This document shows positions 7,337 through 16,463 of a DNA stretch of 38,338 bases, piece by piece. The stretch is from NCBI GenBank assembly GCA_017936665.1, contig JAGBFB010000004.1, forward strand, positions 1 to 38,338, read 5' to 3'. How positions within the stretch are numbered: the stretch's first letter is position 1; each line of letters starts with the position of its first letter. A program made the position numbers and the translations under genes. Under the pieces are notes generated by a model. It was not told where the DNA came from. It searched no databases and was given only the letters and a program-made list of their open reading frames with translations. The DNA is from Spirochaetaceae bacterium (GTDB taxonomy: Bacteria; Spirochaetota; Spirochaetia; Treponematales; Treponemataceae).

Positions 7337-8710
7337 TTACAAAATATATTTTGATAAATCTTGATCTTGGAAAATTCCTGTTAATTTTTCATCCACATAT
7401 TTGCTATCGATAGTAATAGTTTCGCCAGAATGTTCATCTGCTTCAAATGAAATATCTTCAAGTAAATTTTCCATTATAGTATGAAGTCTTCTTGCACCGA
7501 TATTTTCAATTCGATTATTTACATCAGCAGCAATAAAACTCATTCTGTCTATAGCGTCTTCTGCAAATTCAAGTTTTACACCTTCTGTTTCAAGAAGATA
7601 TGTATATTGTTTTGTTAAAGAATTTTTTGGTTCTCTTAAAATGCGTTTGAAATCATCTGCATTTAATGAATCAAGTTCTACCCGTAAAGGAAAGCGCCCT
7701 TGCAACTCAGGAATTAAATCGCTTGGTTTAGAAACGTTAAAAGCCCCTGAAGCAATAAATAAAATATGAGTTGTATCAATTACGCCAAATTTTGTATTTA
7801 CATTTGAACCTTCAACTATTGGCAAAATATCTCGTTGTACACCTTCTCTAGAAACATCTTGACCTTTTGAATTAGAAGCACCAGAAGCAATTTTATCAAT
7901 TTCGTCAATAAAGATAATTCCCATTTGCTCTACTCTATTTTTTGCTTCTTCCACAACTTTGTCATTATCAATCATTTTATCTAATTCTTCTTCTGTAAGA
8001 ATTTTTCTTGCTTCAGCAATAGTTACAGATTTTTTCTTAGATTGAGGTCCACTCATCATTGAAGAAAGATTTTGAATTGTGGTTTCGATATCTTCTAAAT
8101 TTCCACCAGTTAAAATTCCCATTGAAGGCATTTTATGACGGATAACAAGTTCAACTTCTCTATCTTCAAGCTTACCTTCTCTAAGCATTGTTCTAAATTT
8201 TTCTCTTGTAGAATTTTCTGTATCAGCTGGAGGTAATGTTTCATCTGGTTTAATTGGCGAAAAAGGTTTATTTGAACCTGGAAGCAACAAATCTAGCAAA
8301 CCTTCTTCTACTTTTGATTTAGCATTCGCTCTTAAAGTTTCTTGCATTTCTTGGCGAACCATATTGCATCCTACTGACATTAAATCTCTAATCATTGATT
8401 CAACATCACGACCAACATATCCAACTTCGGTATATTTTGTTGCTTCAACCTTTAAAAAGGGAGCACCACAAAGTTTTGCAAGCCGACGGGCAATTTCTGT
8501 TTTACCAACACCAGTAGGTCCAATCATCAAAATATTTTTTGGAGCAACTTCATCTCGTACATCTTCTGGAAGTTTTAAACGTCTTGTACGGTTTCTTAAA
8601 GCGATAGCAACAGCTTTCTTTGCTTTTTTCTGTCCAACGATATAAGTATCTAATTTAGCAACAATTTGCTTTGGTGTAAGTTGTTCTAAACAAATTTTTT
8701 CTTCACTCAT
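7337..8710 (-). CDS. hslU: ATP-dependent protease ATPase subunit HslU (ClpY)
   Basis: A 457-residue AAA+ unfoldase that caps the HslV peptidase and threads substrates into it in the cytoplasm. It shows the N-terminal LTPKQIVAKLDTYIVGQ, Walker A GPTGVGKT at 64-71, the pore-loop motif GYVG at 97-100, Walker B (GIIFIDEIDKIA) and the sensor region GARRLHTIMENLLEDISFE. The C-terminus ends DLSKYIL, the tail that inserts into HslV to activate it. The variable I-domain is present and hydrophilic. It follows hslV by 17 bp as a two-gene unit and is closed by an intrinsic terminator. Confidence 0.98.
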   Translation of the reverse strand: MSEEKICLEQLTPKQIVAKLDTYIVGQKKAKKAVAIALRNRTRRLKLPEDVRDEVAPKNILMIGPTGVGKTEIARRLAKLCGAPFLKVEATKYTEVGYVGRDVESMIRDLMSVGCNMVRQEMQETLRANAKSKVEEGLLDLLLPGSNKPFSPIKPDETLPPADTENSTREKFRTMLREGKLEDREVELVIRHKMPSMGILTGGNLEDIETTIQNLSSMMSGPQSKKKSVTIAEARKILTEEELDKMIDNDKVVEEAKNRVEQMGIIFIDEIDKIASGASNSKGQDVSREGVQRDILPIVEGSNVNTKFGVIDTTHILFIASGAFNVSKPSDLIPELQGRFPLRVELDSLNADDFKRILREPKNSLTKQYTYLLETEGVKLEFAEDAIDRMSFIAADVNNRIENIGARRLHTIMENLLEDISFEADEHSGETITIDSKYVDEKLTGIFQDQDLSKYIL

Positions 8711-8727
8711 TTGTAATTCCTTTTGTA

Positions 8728-9267
8728 TTATAACTCTTCTACAATAATATTTCCGTTTGTGTAAATACAGATATTTCCTGCAATCTTCAAACTTTTTTCT
8801 GCAATTTCTTTTGCACTTAATGTTGAACTTTCCATATAAGCAAGTGCAGCAGCATAAGCGTAATTTCCACCAGAACCGATAGCAAGAATATCAGTTTCTG
8901 GTTCGATAACATCACCTGTTCCAGAAATTAACAAAATTTTTTCTGCATTTGCAACCAAAAGTAATGCCTCTAAATTACGCAAAGCCTTATCTGTTCTCCA
9001 AATTTTTGCAAGTTCTACAGCGGCTCTTGTAATATCACCATTATATTCTTTTAGTTTTGCTTCAAATTTATCAAATAGGTTAAAAGCATCTGCAGTAGCT
9101 CCTGCAAAACCTGTAATAACTTTTCCATCAAAAATTCTTCGCACCTTTCGGGCATTTCCTTTCATTACAGTTTCGCCCATTGTAACTTGACCATCTCCGG
9201 CCATAGCAACTTTACCATCTTTTTTTACAGCAATAACAGTTGTACTTCTAAACTTAGGTAAACTCAT
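8728..9267 (-). CDS. hslV: ATP-dependent protease subunit HslV (ClpQ)
   Basis: A 179-residue N-terminal-threonine peptidase of the HslVU complex, homologous to proteasome beta subunits. The mature protein would begin at Thr9 ([20 protein letters not shown]) after removal of the short propeptide [16 protein letters not shown] and the [15 protein letters not shown] segment are typical. ATG 9267 is preferred because GGGGGA precedes it; an upstream in-frame TTG would lengthen the propeptide by 16 residues without support. Many HslV proteins begin directly with M-T-T, so the 8-residue propeptide is longer than the E. coli form. Confidence 0.96.
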   Translation of the reverse strand: MSLPKFRSTTVIAVKKDGKVAMAGDGQVTMGETVMKGNARKVRRIFDGKVITGFAGATADAFNLFDKFEAKLKEYNGDITRAAVELAKIWRTDKALRNLEALLLVANAEKILLISGTGDVIEPETDILAIGSGGNYAYAAALAYMESSTLSAKEIAEKSLKIAGNICIYTNGNIIVEEL

Positions 9268-9306
9268 TTTTCCCCCAAAATTAAATTTTAAATCTTTTCT
9301 ACTAAT

Positions 9307-9336
9307 AATATACAAAAAAAATTAGGATTTAGGCAA
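9307..9336 (-). promoter_or_regulatory. Candidate sigma70 promoter for hslVU
   Basis: The minus strand reads TTGCCT (9336-9331), 18 nt, TATATT (9312-9307), about 40 bp before the hslV ATG, in the 87-bp gap after the recombinase gene. The -10 is good and the -35 matches 4 of 6. Confidence 0.4.
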
Positions 9337-9354
9337 ATCATTTATTCACTTTAT

Positions 9355-10326
9355 TTAGTTTTTTTCGGATTTATCTTGTTCTTCATAAACTTCTGGAACT
9401 TCACCATGAGGATGAGAAAGATTATAGGTTTCTATCAACTTCTTTTTTGTAATGTGAGTATATCGTTGAGTTGTAGAAATTGAAGAATGACCCAACATTT
9501 CTTGAACAACACGAATATCGGCTCCATTAGAAAGCATTGTTGTTGCAAAAGTATGCCTAAAAGCATGTGGTGAAACAGGTTTATTTGTTCCCTCAAATGA
9601 AGAATATTTTGAAACTATATATCTTATTCCTCTTACAGAAAGTTTTGTTCCTTTTTGATTTACAAATATATATTCACTATTTTTTAATGATGGAAATTTT
9701 GCATTTTTTGATAACAGATATTCTTTAAAAGAAAGTTGAGCTTCTTTACTAAAAAAAACTCGTCGCTGTTTTGAGCCCTTTCCTAAAACGATGGCAGAAG
9801 AATAATCGCTAGATAAATCAGAAAATTTAATTTCGCCAATTTCAGAAACACGGCAACCAGAAGAATACATCATTTCAAACAATGCCTTATCTCGTTCCTG
9901 CCAAAGAAGTTCTTTTTCTGTAGGTTCATTGCAAAGATTATCAACTTCTTCTTCTGTCATGTACCGAGGAATTCTTTTAGGAATTTTTACAGTTTTTAAT
10001 TCTAAAGCAGGATTTGATTTTATATATTCAAACTTCCTACAATATGCAAAAAAAGTTCTAACCGCTGCAATAAACTGATTAATTGAAGCAGGTGATTTTT
10101 TTTCTTTTGAAAGACAACCAACACAAAATCTTAAATCTTGCAAAGAAATATTTTCAAGCAAAACTTTATCATTTTGCAAAGAATACTTTTGAGCCACATA
10201 ATCATTTAAATAAATTAAATTTTTTTTATATGACTCAATTGTATTGTCAGATAAATTTCTAATGGATTTTTGATAAACAAGAAAATCTTCGATAGTTTCA
10301 GATAAATTCTTATTCGTCAGTATCAC
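9355..10326 (-). CDS. xerC: Tyrosine recombinase, XerC-like
   Basis: This 323-residue site-specific recombinase would resolve chromosome dimers at dif with its partner XerD. The N-terminal core-binding SAM-like domain is followed by a catalytic domain with all the expected residues: Arg159 (CRVSEIGE), Lys183, His254 and Arg257 (HAFRH), His280 (LGHSS) and nucleophile Tyr289 (QRYTH). The start is GTG at 10326, 17 bp inside the end of topA, with no clear ribosome site, so translation may depend on coupling; the exact start is uncertain. Which Xer is C and which is D is inferred from general resemblance and from the other copy being more XerD-like. Confidence 0.85.
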   Translation of the reverse strand: MILTNKNLSETIEDFLVYQKSIRNLSDNTIESYKKNLIYLNDYVAQKYSLQNDKVLLENISLQDLRFCVGCLSKEKKSPASINQFIAAVRTFFAYCRKFEYIKSNPALELKTVKIPKRIPRYMTEEEVDNLCNEPTEKELLWQERDKALFEMMYSSGCRVSEIGEIKFSDLSSDYSSAIVLGKGSKQRRVFFSKEAQLSFKEYLLSKNAKFPSLKNSEYIFVNQKGTKLSVRGIRYIVSKYSSFEGTNKPVSPHAFRHTFATTMLSNGADIRVVQEMLGHSSISTTQRYTHITKKKLIETYNLSHPHGEVPEVYEEQDKSEKN

Positions 10327-12457
10327 TTGTTATTTTCTCATCTGTTTCAGATTCTGCTGTGTGCAAATAATCACAATCAGGATTTATACAAGCCTTGTAA
10401 TTTCCGTTTTTCTTGTCATATTTTTCAACCAAGAATTGACCACAATTTGGACAATTTTGATTAACAGGTTTAAAATGACTGATGAAATCACAATCAGGAT
10501 AATTTGTACAACCGTAAAATTCTTTTCCTCTACCCTTTGTTTTTCTAGTTACAATTTCACCATCACAATTTGGTCTAGGACATTTTGCCAAAGGAATTGA
10601 ACGAGTATTATGACATTCTGGAAAACCTGAACAAGCCAAGAAAAATCCAAAACGACCAAGTTTTTTTATCATAGGTTTGCCACAAAGTTCACAAATTTTA
10701 TCTGTAGGTTCGTCTAAAGTTCCTTTGTAACTTTCTAGGCTTTGCATCAATTCGTCAACATGGTCTTTGAAAGGAAAGAAGAACTCACCCATCATTTTTG
10801 GCCATTCAATTTCGTCAACTTCAACTTTATCAAGTTTGCTTTCTACATCAGCTGTAAAAGAATCGCTAATTACATCAGGAAAAGATTCAACCAAAATGTT
10901 GCAAATCATTCTTCCAAGAGTTGTAGGAACTAACTGCTTGTTACTTCGAGTTACATAATATCTATCTAACAAAACAGAAATAATCGGTGCATAAGTTGAA
11001 GGACGACCAATTCCTTTTTCTTCCAAAACCTTAACGATAGAAGCATCTGTATAACGAGCAGGACCTTGTGTAAAATGCTGTTCTGGATAAAATTTTTGTG
11101 AGTTAAGTTTTTCATCAATTTTAAGTGATGGCACATTTCCTGTAGTATTTTCTTTTGAAGAAAGAACTTTTATCACTTTGTAAAATCCTTTTTCAATAAG
11201 TTTGCTACCTGAAACTCTAAAAATTGCTTCCCCTGCTTTTATATCAACGCTTGTTGTTTTTGTTTTGGCATTATTCATTTGACTAGAAACAAAACGCTCC
11301 CAAATAATTGAATAAAGTCTCAATTGGTCACGAGAAAGATATTCTTTTACATAATCTGGTGTATAAGTTGTATAAGTTGGACGAATTGCTTCGTGGGCAT
11401 CTTGTGCTTTTTTTCCAACTGAATATTCAATAGCTTCAGGTGGAAGTTCATTAGGATATGTCTCGCCAATCCATTTTCTAACATCATCTAAAGCTGTTTG
11501 AGAAATTCTAGTTGAGTCTGTACGCATGTAAGTAATCAAACCCACACGACTAGACCCAATATTTATACCTTCGTAAAGTTGCTGTGCAATTTGCATTGTT
11601 TTTTTAGAAGTAAAACCAAGACGATTTGCTGCCGCTTGTTGAAGTTTTGAAGTTGTAAAGGGAGCTTTTGGTCTAATAGTTTTTTCAGTTTCTTTTATAT
11701 CTGCAACCACACATTCTGAATTTTTAATTTCTTCAATAATATCTTTTACTTGTTGTTCATTTTTTAGTTCAGGCTTTTTTCCTGCATACTGAACAAGTTG
11801 TGCAGTGAATGTTGATTTTCCTTTTGTAAAATCCGCTTCTAAACTCCAATATTCTTCTGGAATAAAATCTTCTACTTCTTTTTCTCGTTCACAAATTAAG
11901 CGCAATGCTACAGATTGAACACGACCTGCAGAAAGTCCATTTTTTACTTTTTTCCACAAAAGTGGAGAAAGATTATATCCAACAAGTCGGTCTAAAACAC
12001 GACGAGCCTTTTGCGCATTAACTTTGCTTTCATCAATTTCTGAGGGATTTTTAACTGCTTCTGAAATAGCAACAGGTGTAATTTCGTTAAAAACGATTCG
12101 CTGAATTTCGGCCTTTGTTTTATCTTTAAAAGCATTATTCAAATGCCAAGCAATAGCTTCTCCTTCACGGTCATTATCACTTGCGAGTAAAACTAAATCA
12201 GACTTTTTAGCATCTTTTTGCAATTCCTTTAAAATTTTTGCTCTACCACGAACTGTGATGTATTCAGGCTGAAAATTATTTTCTACATCAATCGCCATTC
12301 TTGATTTAGGCAAATCGATAAGATGCCCCATAGAAGCCTTTACCGTAAATCCTGGACCAAGATACTTTTCGATAGTTTTTGCCTTAGCAGGAGACTCTAC
12401 AATAACGAGAGTTTGTTTTTTTTCTGTTTTAGTTTTTTTTGTTTTTACCTGTGCCAT
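10310..12457 (-). CDS. topA: DNA topoisomerase I (type IA)
   Basis: A 715-residue enzyme that relaxes negative supercoils. The Toprim domain has the catalytic Glu21 (VIVESPAKA) and the Mg-binding DNDREGE at 94-100. The strand-breaking Tyr310 lies in GLITYMRTDSTRIS. The C-terminus carries three four-cysteine zinc ribbons (beginning CELCGKP, CPRPNCD and CPNCGQF) that hold single-stranded DNA, and then an acidic tail. The N-terminus is very Lys-rich. ATG 12457 has a TGAGGA ribosome site. The gene follows dprA by 40 bp of AT-rich sequence and overlaps the recombinase gene by 17 bp. Confidence 0.98.
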   Translation of the reverse strand: MAQVKTKKTKTEKKQTLVIVESPAKAKTIEKYLGPGFTVKASMGHLIDLPKSRMAIDVENNFQPEYITVRGRAKILKELQKDAKKSDLVLLASDNDREGEAIAWHLNNAFKDKTKAEIQRIVFNEITPVAISEAVKNPSEIDESKVNAQKARRVLDRLVGYNLSPLLWKKVKNGLSAGRVQSVALRLICEREKEVEDFIPEEYWSLEADFTKGKSTFTAQLVQYAGKKPELKNEQQVKDIIEEIKNSECVVADIKETEKTIRPKAPFTTSKLQQAAANRLGFTSKKTMQIAQQLYEGINIGSSRVGLITYMRTDSTRISQTALDDVRKWIGETYPNELPPEAIEYSVGKKAQDAHEAIRPTYTTYTPDYVKEYLSRDQLRLYSIIWERFVSSQMNNAKTKTTSVDIKAGEAIFRVSGSKLIEKGFYKVIKVLSSKENTTGNVPSLKIDEKLNSQKFYPEQHFTQGPARYTDASIVKVLEEKGIGRPSTYAPIISVLLDRYYVTRSNKQLVPTTLGRMICNILVESFPDVISDSFTADVESKLDKVEVDEIEWPKMMGEFFFPFKDHVDELMQSLESYKGTLDEPTDKICELCGKPMIKKLGRFGFFLACSGFPECHNTRSIPLAKCPRPNCDGEIVTRKTKGRGKEFYGCTNYPDCDFISHFKPVNQNCPNCGQFLVEKYDKKNGNYKACINPDCDYLHTAESETDEKITSDTDE

Positions 12458-12497
12458 AAAAAATTCCTCATATCTATATAGATATATATATCACAAA

Positions 12498-13424
12498 TTA
12501 CTTTATAAATAAAGATGTTACAAGGTCTTTTACAGATGAAATACAGGGTGCCCCTTCATCAATATATCGTTGTACACATCTAAGTTTTTGCACTTTTTCA
12601 GAAAGCCCTTTTTTTTGTGCAATAAGATTATATCTTTCTTGTACACTTAAAGCACTTTCATGAAAGTATAAATCTCTGTTTTGTTCCAAAGCAAAATCCG
12701 CAGTAATCAATGCACCAGATTTTGGTGGAGATTCCATTACAACAGTTGCTTCAGAAAGTCCCGAAATAATTCTATTTCTTTGTATAAATCTCCATTTTAG
12801 TGGAGGTTCACCCGGAGAATATTCACTAATCAAACATCCTCCATTTTTTATAATTTCCACTGCTAATTTTTTATTTGCCGATGGATAGATATTATCCAAT
12901 CCACAGGCTAAAACTGCAATAGTTTTTCCTGATAAAATTGTCCCCTTGTGTGCAGCAGTATCAATTCCTAAAGCAAGCCCAGAAACTACAGTATATCCTA
13001 AAGTTGTTAGTTCCTTAGAAAAATTAAAAGTAGTTTTAAATCCAGAAACAGAAGGATTTCTAGTTCCAACAATCGAAACTGCGGGTGTATTCAAAACACT
13101 AAGATTTCCTCTAACAAACAAACCATAGGGAGCATCATACACTTGATTTAACATTACAGGATAATTCTTATCTTTGCAATGTACAAAATCAATACTAAAA
13201 GCCTGCATAACTGAAAAATCTTTTAAAATAATTTTTTCAAAATTCTCAACAGGCCATTCTCTTGTATTAACAACTCTTCCTACAATAAAAGATATATCAT
13301 CTATAGAAAGTATCGCAAGATTTGATATATTGTCAAGATTATTTTCTAGTTTTAGTTTATCTTCTGTTGATAAAAAGCCTAATCTTGCAATTCCAAGTTG
13401 CAAAAGAAGCTTTTTATTCTCCAT
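12498..13424 (-). CDS. dprA: DNA-processing protein DprA (Smf)
   Basis: A 308-residue protein that binds incoming single-stranded DNA and loads RecA in transformable bacteria. The Rossmann-like core is clear: VSIVGTRNPSVSG, SGLALGIDTAAHKG, ACGLDNIYP, SEYSPGEPP and the FIQRNRIISGLS stretch, then SGALITADFALEQNRDLY. An N-terminal helical region precedes it. The C-terminal winged-helix domain of many DprA proteins appears to be absent, since only about 50 residues follow the core. It overlaps the upstream lipoprotein gene by 11 bp. DprA is widespread in bacteria without known competence, so it does not by itself indicate transformability. Confidence 0.94.
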   Translation of the reverse strand: MENKKLLLQLGIARLGFLSTEDKLKLENNLDNISNLAILSIDDISFIVGRVVNTREWPVENFEKIILKDFSVMQAFSIDFVHCKDKNYPVMLNQVYDAPYGLFVRGNLSVLNTPAVSIVGTRNPSVSGFKTTFNFSKELTTLGYTVVSGLALGIDTAAHKGTILSGKTIAVLACGLDNIYPSANKKLAVEIIKNGGCLISEYSPGEPPLKWRFIQRNRIISGLSEATVVMESPPKSGALITADFALEQNRDLYFHESALSVQERYNLIAQKKGLSEKVQKLRCVQRYIDEGAPCISSVKDLVTSLFIK

Positions 13425-14151
13425 AGGCCATTTCCAAAACTAATTTTTTGTTTGCTTCTGCAGCAGCTTTCTTTTCTGGTGATGTAGAAATGCTAATTAT
13501 TTTATCGTAAAGTTCCACGGCTTTGTCAAATTCGTAGTTTTGATAATAAGCATTTGCTAAAACCATCATAGCATCAGTATTTCGAGTATCTATTGTTAAA
13601 AGTTTTTCCAATAAAGGAATTGCTTTTTCACTTTCATTTAAATCAAAAACATACAAGATAGCCAAACCGTACATTGCACGAGCATAAGTTGGTTCTAATT
13701 CTAAAGCACGTAAATAAGCACTTTCTGAAAGTTTTAGATAATTTTCTTTTTGGCTAAAATTTCCACTTCCATTGTAATCTAAACTTGCTTTTGCCATATA
13801 ACCTGCACAAACACCAACCCAATAATACAAATTTTGATTTGTTGGAAAATACTCAATGGCTTTTTGGTAATATTTTAGAGCTTCACCGTACATTCCATCA
13901 TCAAGATAACGTGAAGCTAAAATTTTATACCAAATTCCAGTTTGAGCAGCAGCAGATGTAATATCTTCCACACGATGTTCATATTTTTGAATTGCGTCTT
14001 TTAATTCTTCTTTTGTAGTAGGATTTGAAATTCCTTCTTCAAGAGCTTGCATACGCTTTATCTGTTTTGGATTTACTCCACATCCCAAAAAAAGCGAAAT
14101 TACAAAAATCAATAAAATAGATATAAAAAATGATTTACAAAAAGTTTTCAT
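13414..14151 (-). CDS. TPR-repeat lipoprotein
   Basis: A 245-residue predicted lipoprotein. A signal peptide with hydrophobic core (FFISILLIFVISLFLG) runs to the lipobox cysteine at 24 (FLGC). The mature part is made of tetratricopeptide-like helices: YGEALKYYQKAIEYFPTNQ, then AYLRALELEPTYARAMYGLA, and a third near the C-terminus (FDKAVELYDKIISIS). TPR lipoproteins act as protein-protein scaffolds in the periplasm or at the membrane, but no partner can be named from sequence. Its position between xerD and dprA in a conserved housekeeping run hints at an envelope or division-linked role; that is inference. The ATG has an AAGGAAG ribosome site. Confidence 0.85.
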   Translation of the reverse strand: MKTFCKSFFISILLIFVISLFLGCGVNPKQIKRMQALEEGISNPTTKEELKDAIQKYEHRVEDITSAAAQTGIWYKILASRYLDDGMYGEALKYYQKAIEYFPTNQNLYYWVGVCAGYMAKASLDYNGSGNFSQKENYLKLSESAYLRALELEPTYARAMYGLAILYVFDLNESEKAIPLLEKLLTIDTRNTDAMMVLANAYYQNYEFDKAVELYDKIISISTSPEKKAAAEANKKLVLEMAYGE

Positions 14152-14182
14152 ATTTCTTCCTTATCAAATGCTTTATATATTT

Positions 14183-14213
14183 ATTATATATTCAAAAGTT
14201 AATTTTTTGTAAA
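14183..14213 (-). promoter_or_regulatory. Candidate promoter for the lipoprotein-dprA-topA unit
   Basis: The minus strand reads TTTACA (14213-14208) followed, after 17 nt, by TATATA (14190-14185), or after 19 nt by a perfect TATAAT (14188-14183). It lies in the 76-bp gap between xerD and the lipoprotein gene. The sequence is AT-only here, so chance matches are easy. Confidence 0.35.
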
Positions 14214-14227
14214 AATTATAAAAATTT

Positions 14228-15121
14228 TTATTCTTTTTTTTGTGATTTTCTTTCTGGAAAAAATTCTTTGTGATAATCTTTCAAATCATCTGCATCTACA
14301 TGAGTATAAATTTGCGTTGTAGCCAAATCAGAATGTCCTAACAATTCTTGCACAGAACGCAAATCCGCTCCGCCAGAAAGCATATGAGTAGCAAAAGAGT
14401 GTCGCAAGGTATGCACTTTTGAAGTTACACCAGAAATTGTTTCTAATTCCTGAAATCTTTTCCAGATTCCTTTACGAGAAAAAGGTTTTCCTTGATAATT
14501 TACAAAAATCGTAGGAACACTTTTTGAACCAACAAATTTTGGTCTAATTTCTATCCATTTTTTTAGCCAAAACTCTGCCTGACTTCCAAAAGGAACAAGA
14601 CGTTCTTTATTTCCTTTTCCTGTTACCCAAATAATTCTTTCTTTAAAGTGAAGATTTTGCAATAACAAATTGGAAACTTCACTAATTCGTAAACCACAAG
14701 AATAAATAAGTTCAAACAAGGCTCTATCACGAACACCTAAATCAGTAGAAGTATCTATTGAATTTAAAAGTAACTCCACTTGCTCAACAGAAAGCACTTT
14801 GGGCAAAGTTTTTTCGGCTTTTGGCCTGTCTAATTGAAGTGCGTAATTTTCATTCCAGATTTTTTCTCTTACAAGATAAGTTCCTAAAGAACGCAAAGCA
14901 GAAATGTCTTTTGCAATAGTTAAAGAATCCATTCCTTGAGTTTGACGCCATACAAGATATTTTATTAAATCCTGTAATTCTATTTGTGAAATTTCTTTAT
15001 TCTCTAAATTTAACCAATCAAAAAAAATCTCAACCGCAAAACAATAAGTTTGAGCAGTTGAGATTGATTTTCCTTCGATTGAAACTAATTCATCATAGAA
15101 AGATGATATAACTTCGTTCAT
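14228..15121 (-). CDS. xerD: Tyrosine recombinase XerD
   Basis: A 297-residue recombinase, the length typical of XerC/D. The N-terminal core-binding domain begins at residue 4 or so. Catalytic residues are Arg145 (CGLRISEVS), Lys169 (VTGKGNKERLVPFG), His237 and Arg240 (HTLRH), His263 (LGHSD) and Tyr272 (IYTHV). It acts with the other Xer at dif during division. The ATG overlaps the ftsZ stop (TAATG), so its translation is probably coupled to FtsZ synthesis, placing dimer resolution and septum formation on one message. Assignment to XerD rather than XerC is by general resemblance and is less certain than the family. Confidence 0.9.
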   Translation of the reverse strand: MNEVISSFYDELVSIEGKSISTAQTYCFAVEIFFDWLNLENKEISQIELQDLIKYLVWRQTQGMDSLTIAKDISALRSLGTYLVREKIWNENYALQLDRPKAEKTLPKVLSVEQVELLLNSIDTSTDLGVRDRALFELIYSCGLRISEVSNLLLQNLHFKERIIWVTGKGNKERLVPFGSQAEFWLKKWIEIRPKFVGSKSVPTIFVNYQGKPFSRKGIWKRFQELETISGVTSKVHTLRHSFATHMLSGGADLRSVQELLGHSDLATTQIYTHVDADDLKDYHKEFFPERKSQKKE

Positions 15122-16359
15122 TAATTATTTTTATTATCTGTAAAATTTGGTTTATTTCGCAAACATGTTGGAGTTGAGTAATCGATATTAGATCCTCTTG
15201 ATACATAACTATTTGAAGAATGAATCTTTGTCCAATCATCATGAGAAACTAAATTATTTGTATCTGTTGCAACATTTCCTGTAGATGAAACATTTTTAGG
15301 CTGTTGAACATTAGTAACAGGTGCAGATGAGGTATTTTCTTTAAGTGCATAAAATGGATCCAACTGACTAGAACTTTCACCTTGTTCATCTTTTGGAGGA
15401 AATCCTGTAGCAATTACGGTTACATTTACATGACCTTCCATATTGTTATCAATAATTTGTCCGTAAATTAACAATACTTCAGGATCAGCAGTAGAACGGA
15501 TAATTTCGATAACTTCTTCAGTTTCAAGGATTGAGAAATCTTCACCACATTGAATATTAACAAGAATATTTTTTGCCCCATCAATATGAGAATCTCGCAA
15601 TAAAGGATTACTGATTGCACGAGTTGCAGCATCAACAGCACGATTTTCTCCAGAACCAGTTCCGATTCCTAGGATTGCATCTCCTTTGCCCTCCATTGTT
15701 GTTTTAACATCAGCAAAGTCAATATTTACATCCCCAGAGTGTGTAATTAAATCAGAAATTCCTTGCACACCTTGTTTTAGAACATCATCAGCTTTTTCAA
15801 AGGCAGCTCTAACTGATAAACTCTTGTCCATATCATTACCTAAAAGATATTGATTTGGAATAACAATTAGAGTATCAACTTCTGCATGAAGTTTTCTAAT
15901 TCCTTCTTCAGCAAGACGCATTTTAACCTTTCCTTCAAAATTAAAAGGTTTTGTAACAACACCAACTGTCAATGCACCTTGTTCTTTTGCAATTTTAGCA
16001 ATAATAGGAGCTGCTCCAGTTCCTGTTCCACCACCCATTCCAGCAGTAACAAAAACCATATCCGCACCACGAATTATATTAGAAATAGCTTCTGTATCTT
16101 CAATAGCAGCCTTTTCACCAACTTCAGGTTTTCCTCCTGCTCCGAGACCATTTGTGAGTTTTGAACCAATAACAATTTTCTTTTGAGCAACAGACTTATT
16201 TAATGCTTGTTTATCTGTATTTGCAACGATAAATTCAACATGTTGTAAACCTGATTGAATCATACGATTTACAGCATTTGAACCACCACCACCAACACCA
16301 ATAACTTTTATTACAGTAGGACTAATTTCTTGTTCGTCCTTAACTGAAAAATCTAACAT
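15121..16359 (-). CDS. ftsZ: Cell division GTPase FtsZ
   Basis: A 412-residue tubulin homologue that forms the cytoplasmic Z-ring. Visible features are [14 protein letters not shown] at about 21-34, the tubulin signature GGGTGTG at 109-115, the T7-loop NIDFADVKT that completes the GTPase site of the next subunit, and [12 protein letters not shown] Ser/Asn-rich linker leads to a C-terminal peptide, STPTCLRNK, which matches the conserved FtsA/ZipA-binding tail. The ribosome site GGGAGG is strong. A good promoter lies in the 100-bp gap after ftsA, so ftsZ can be expressed above the level of the upstream cluster. Confidence 0.98.
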   Translation of the reverse strand: MLDFSVKDEQEISPTVIKVIGVGGGGSNAVNRMIQSGLQHVEFIVANTDKQALNKSVAQKKIVIGSKLTNGLGAGGKPEVGEKAAIEDTEAISNIIRGADMVFVTAGMGGGTGTGAAPIIAKIAKEQGALTVGVVTKPFNFEGKVKMRLAEEGIRKLHAEVDTLIVIPNQYLLGNDMDKSLSVRAAFEKADDVLKQGVQGISDLITHSGDVNIDFADVKTTMEGKGDAILGIGTGSGENRAVDAATRAISNPLLRDSHIDGAKNILVNIQCGEDFSILETEEVIEIIRSTADPEVLLIYGQIIDNNMEGHVNVTVIATGFPPKDEQGESSSQLDPFYALKENTSSAPVTNVQQPKNVSSTGNVATDTNNLVSHDDWTKIHSSNSYVSRGSNIDYSTPTCLRNKPNFTDNKNN

Positions 16360-16418
16360 TTTTTTCCTCCCTACCCAGAAAAAAAAATTAAAAGAATTAT
16401 ATTTTTATCTATCTTTAT

Positions 16419-16446
16419 ATTATACAAGTATGTTTTGTAATTGCAA
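16419..16446 (-). promoter_or_regulatory. Sigma70 promoter for ftsZ
   Basis: The minus strand reads TTGCAA (16446-16441), a 16-nt spacer and a perfect TATAAT (16424-16419), in the 104-bp gap between ftsA and ftsZ. The predicted start leaves a leader of roughly 50 nt ending in the GGGAGG ribosome site. Confidence 0.6.
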
Positions 16447-16463
16447 GATAAAATAAAAAATAA

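Noticed and set aside
12478-12495. AT palindrome upstream of topA (ATATAGATATATATAT)
   Set aside because: Simple AT alternation in an AT-rich gap; no spacing to a promoter or known supercoil-sensing element can be shown.
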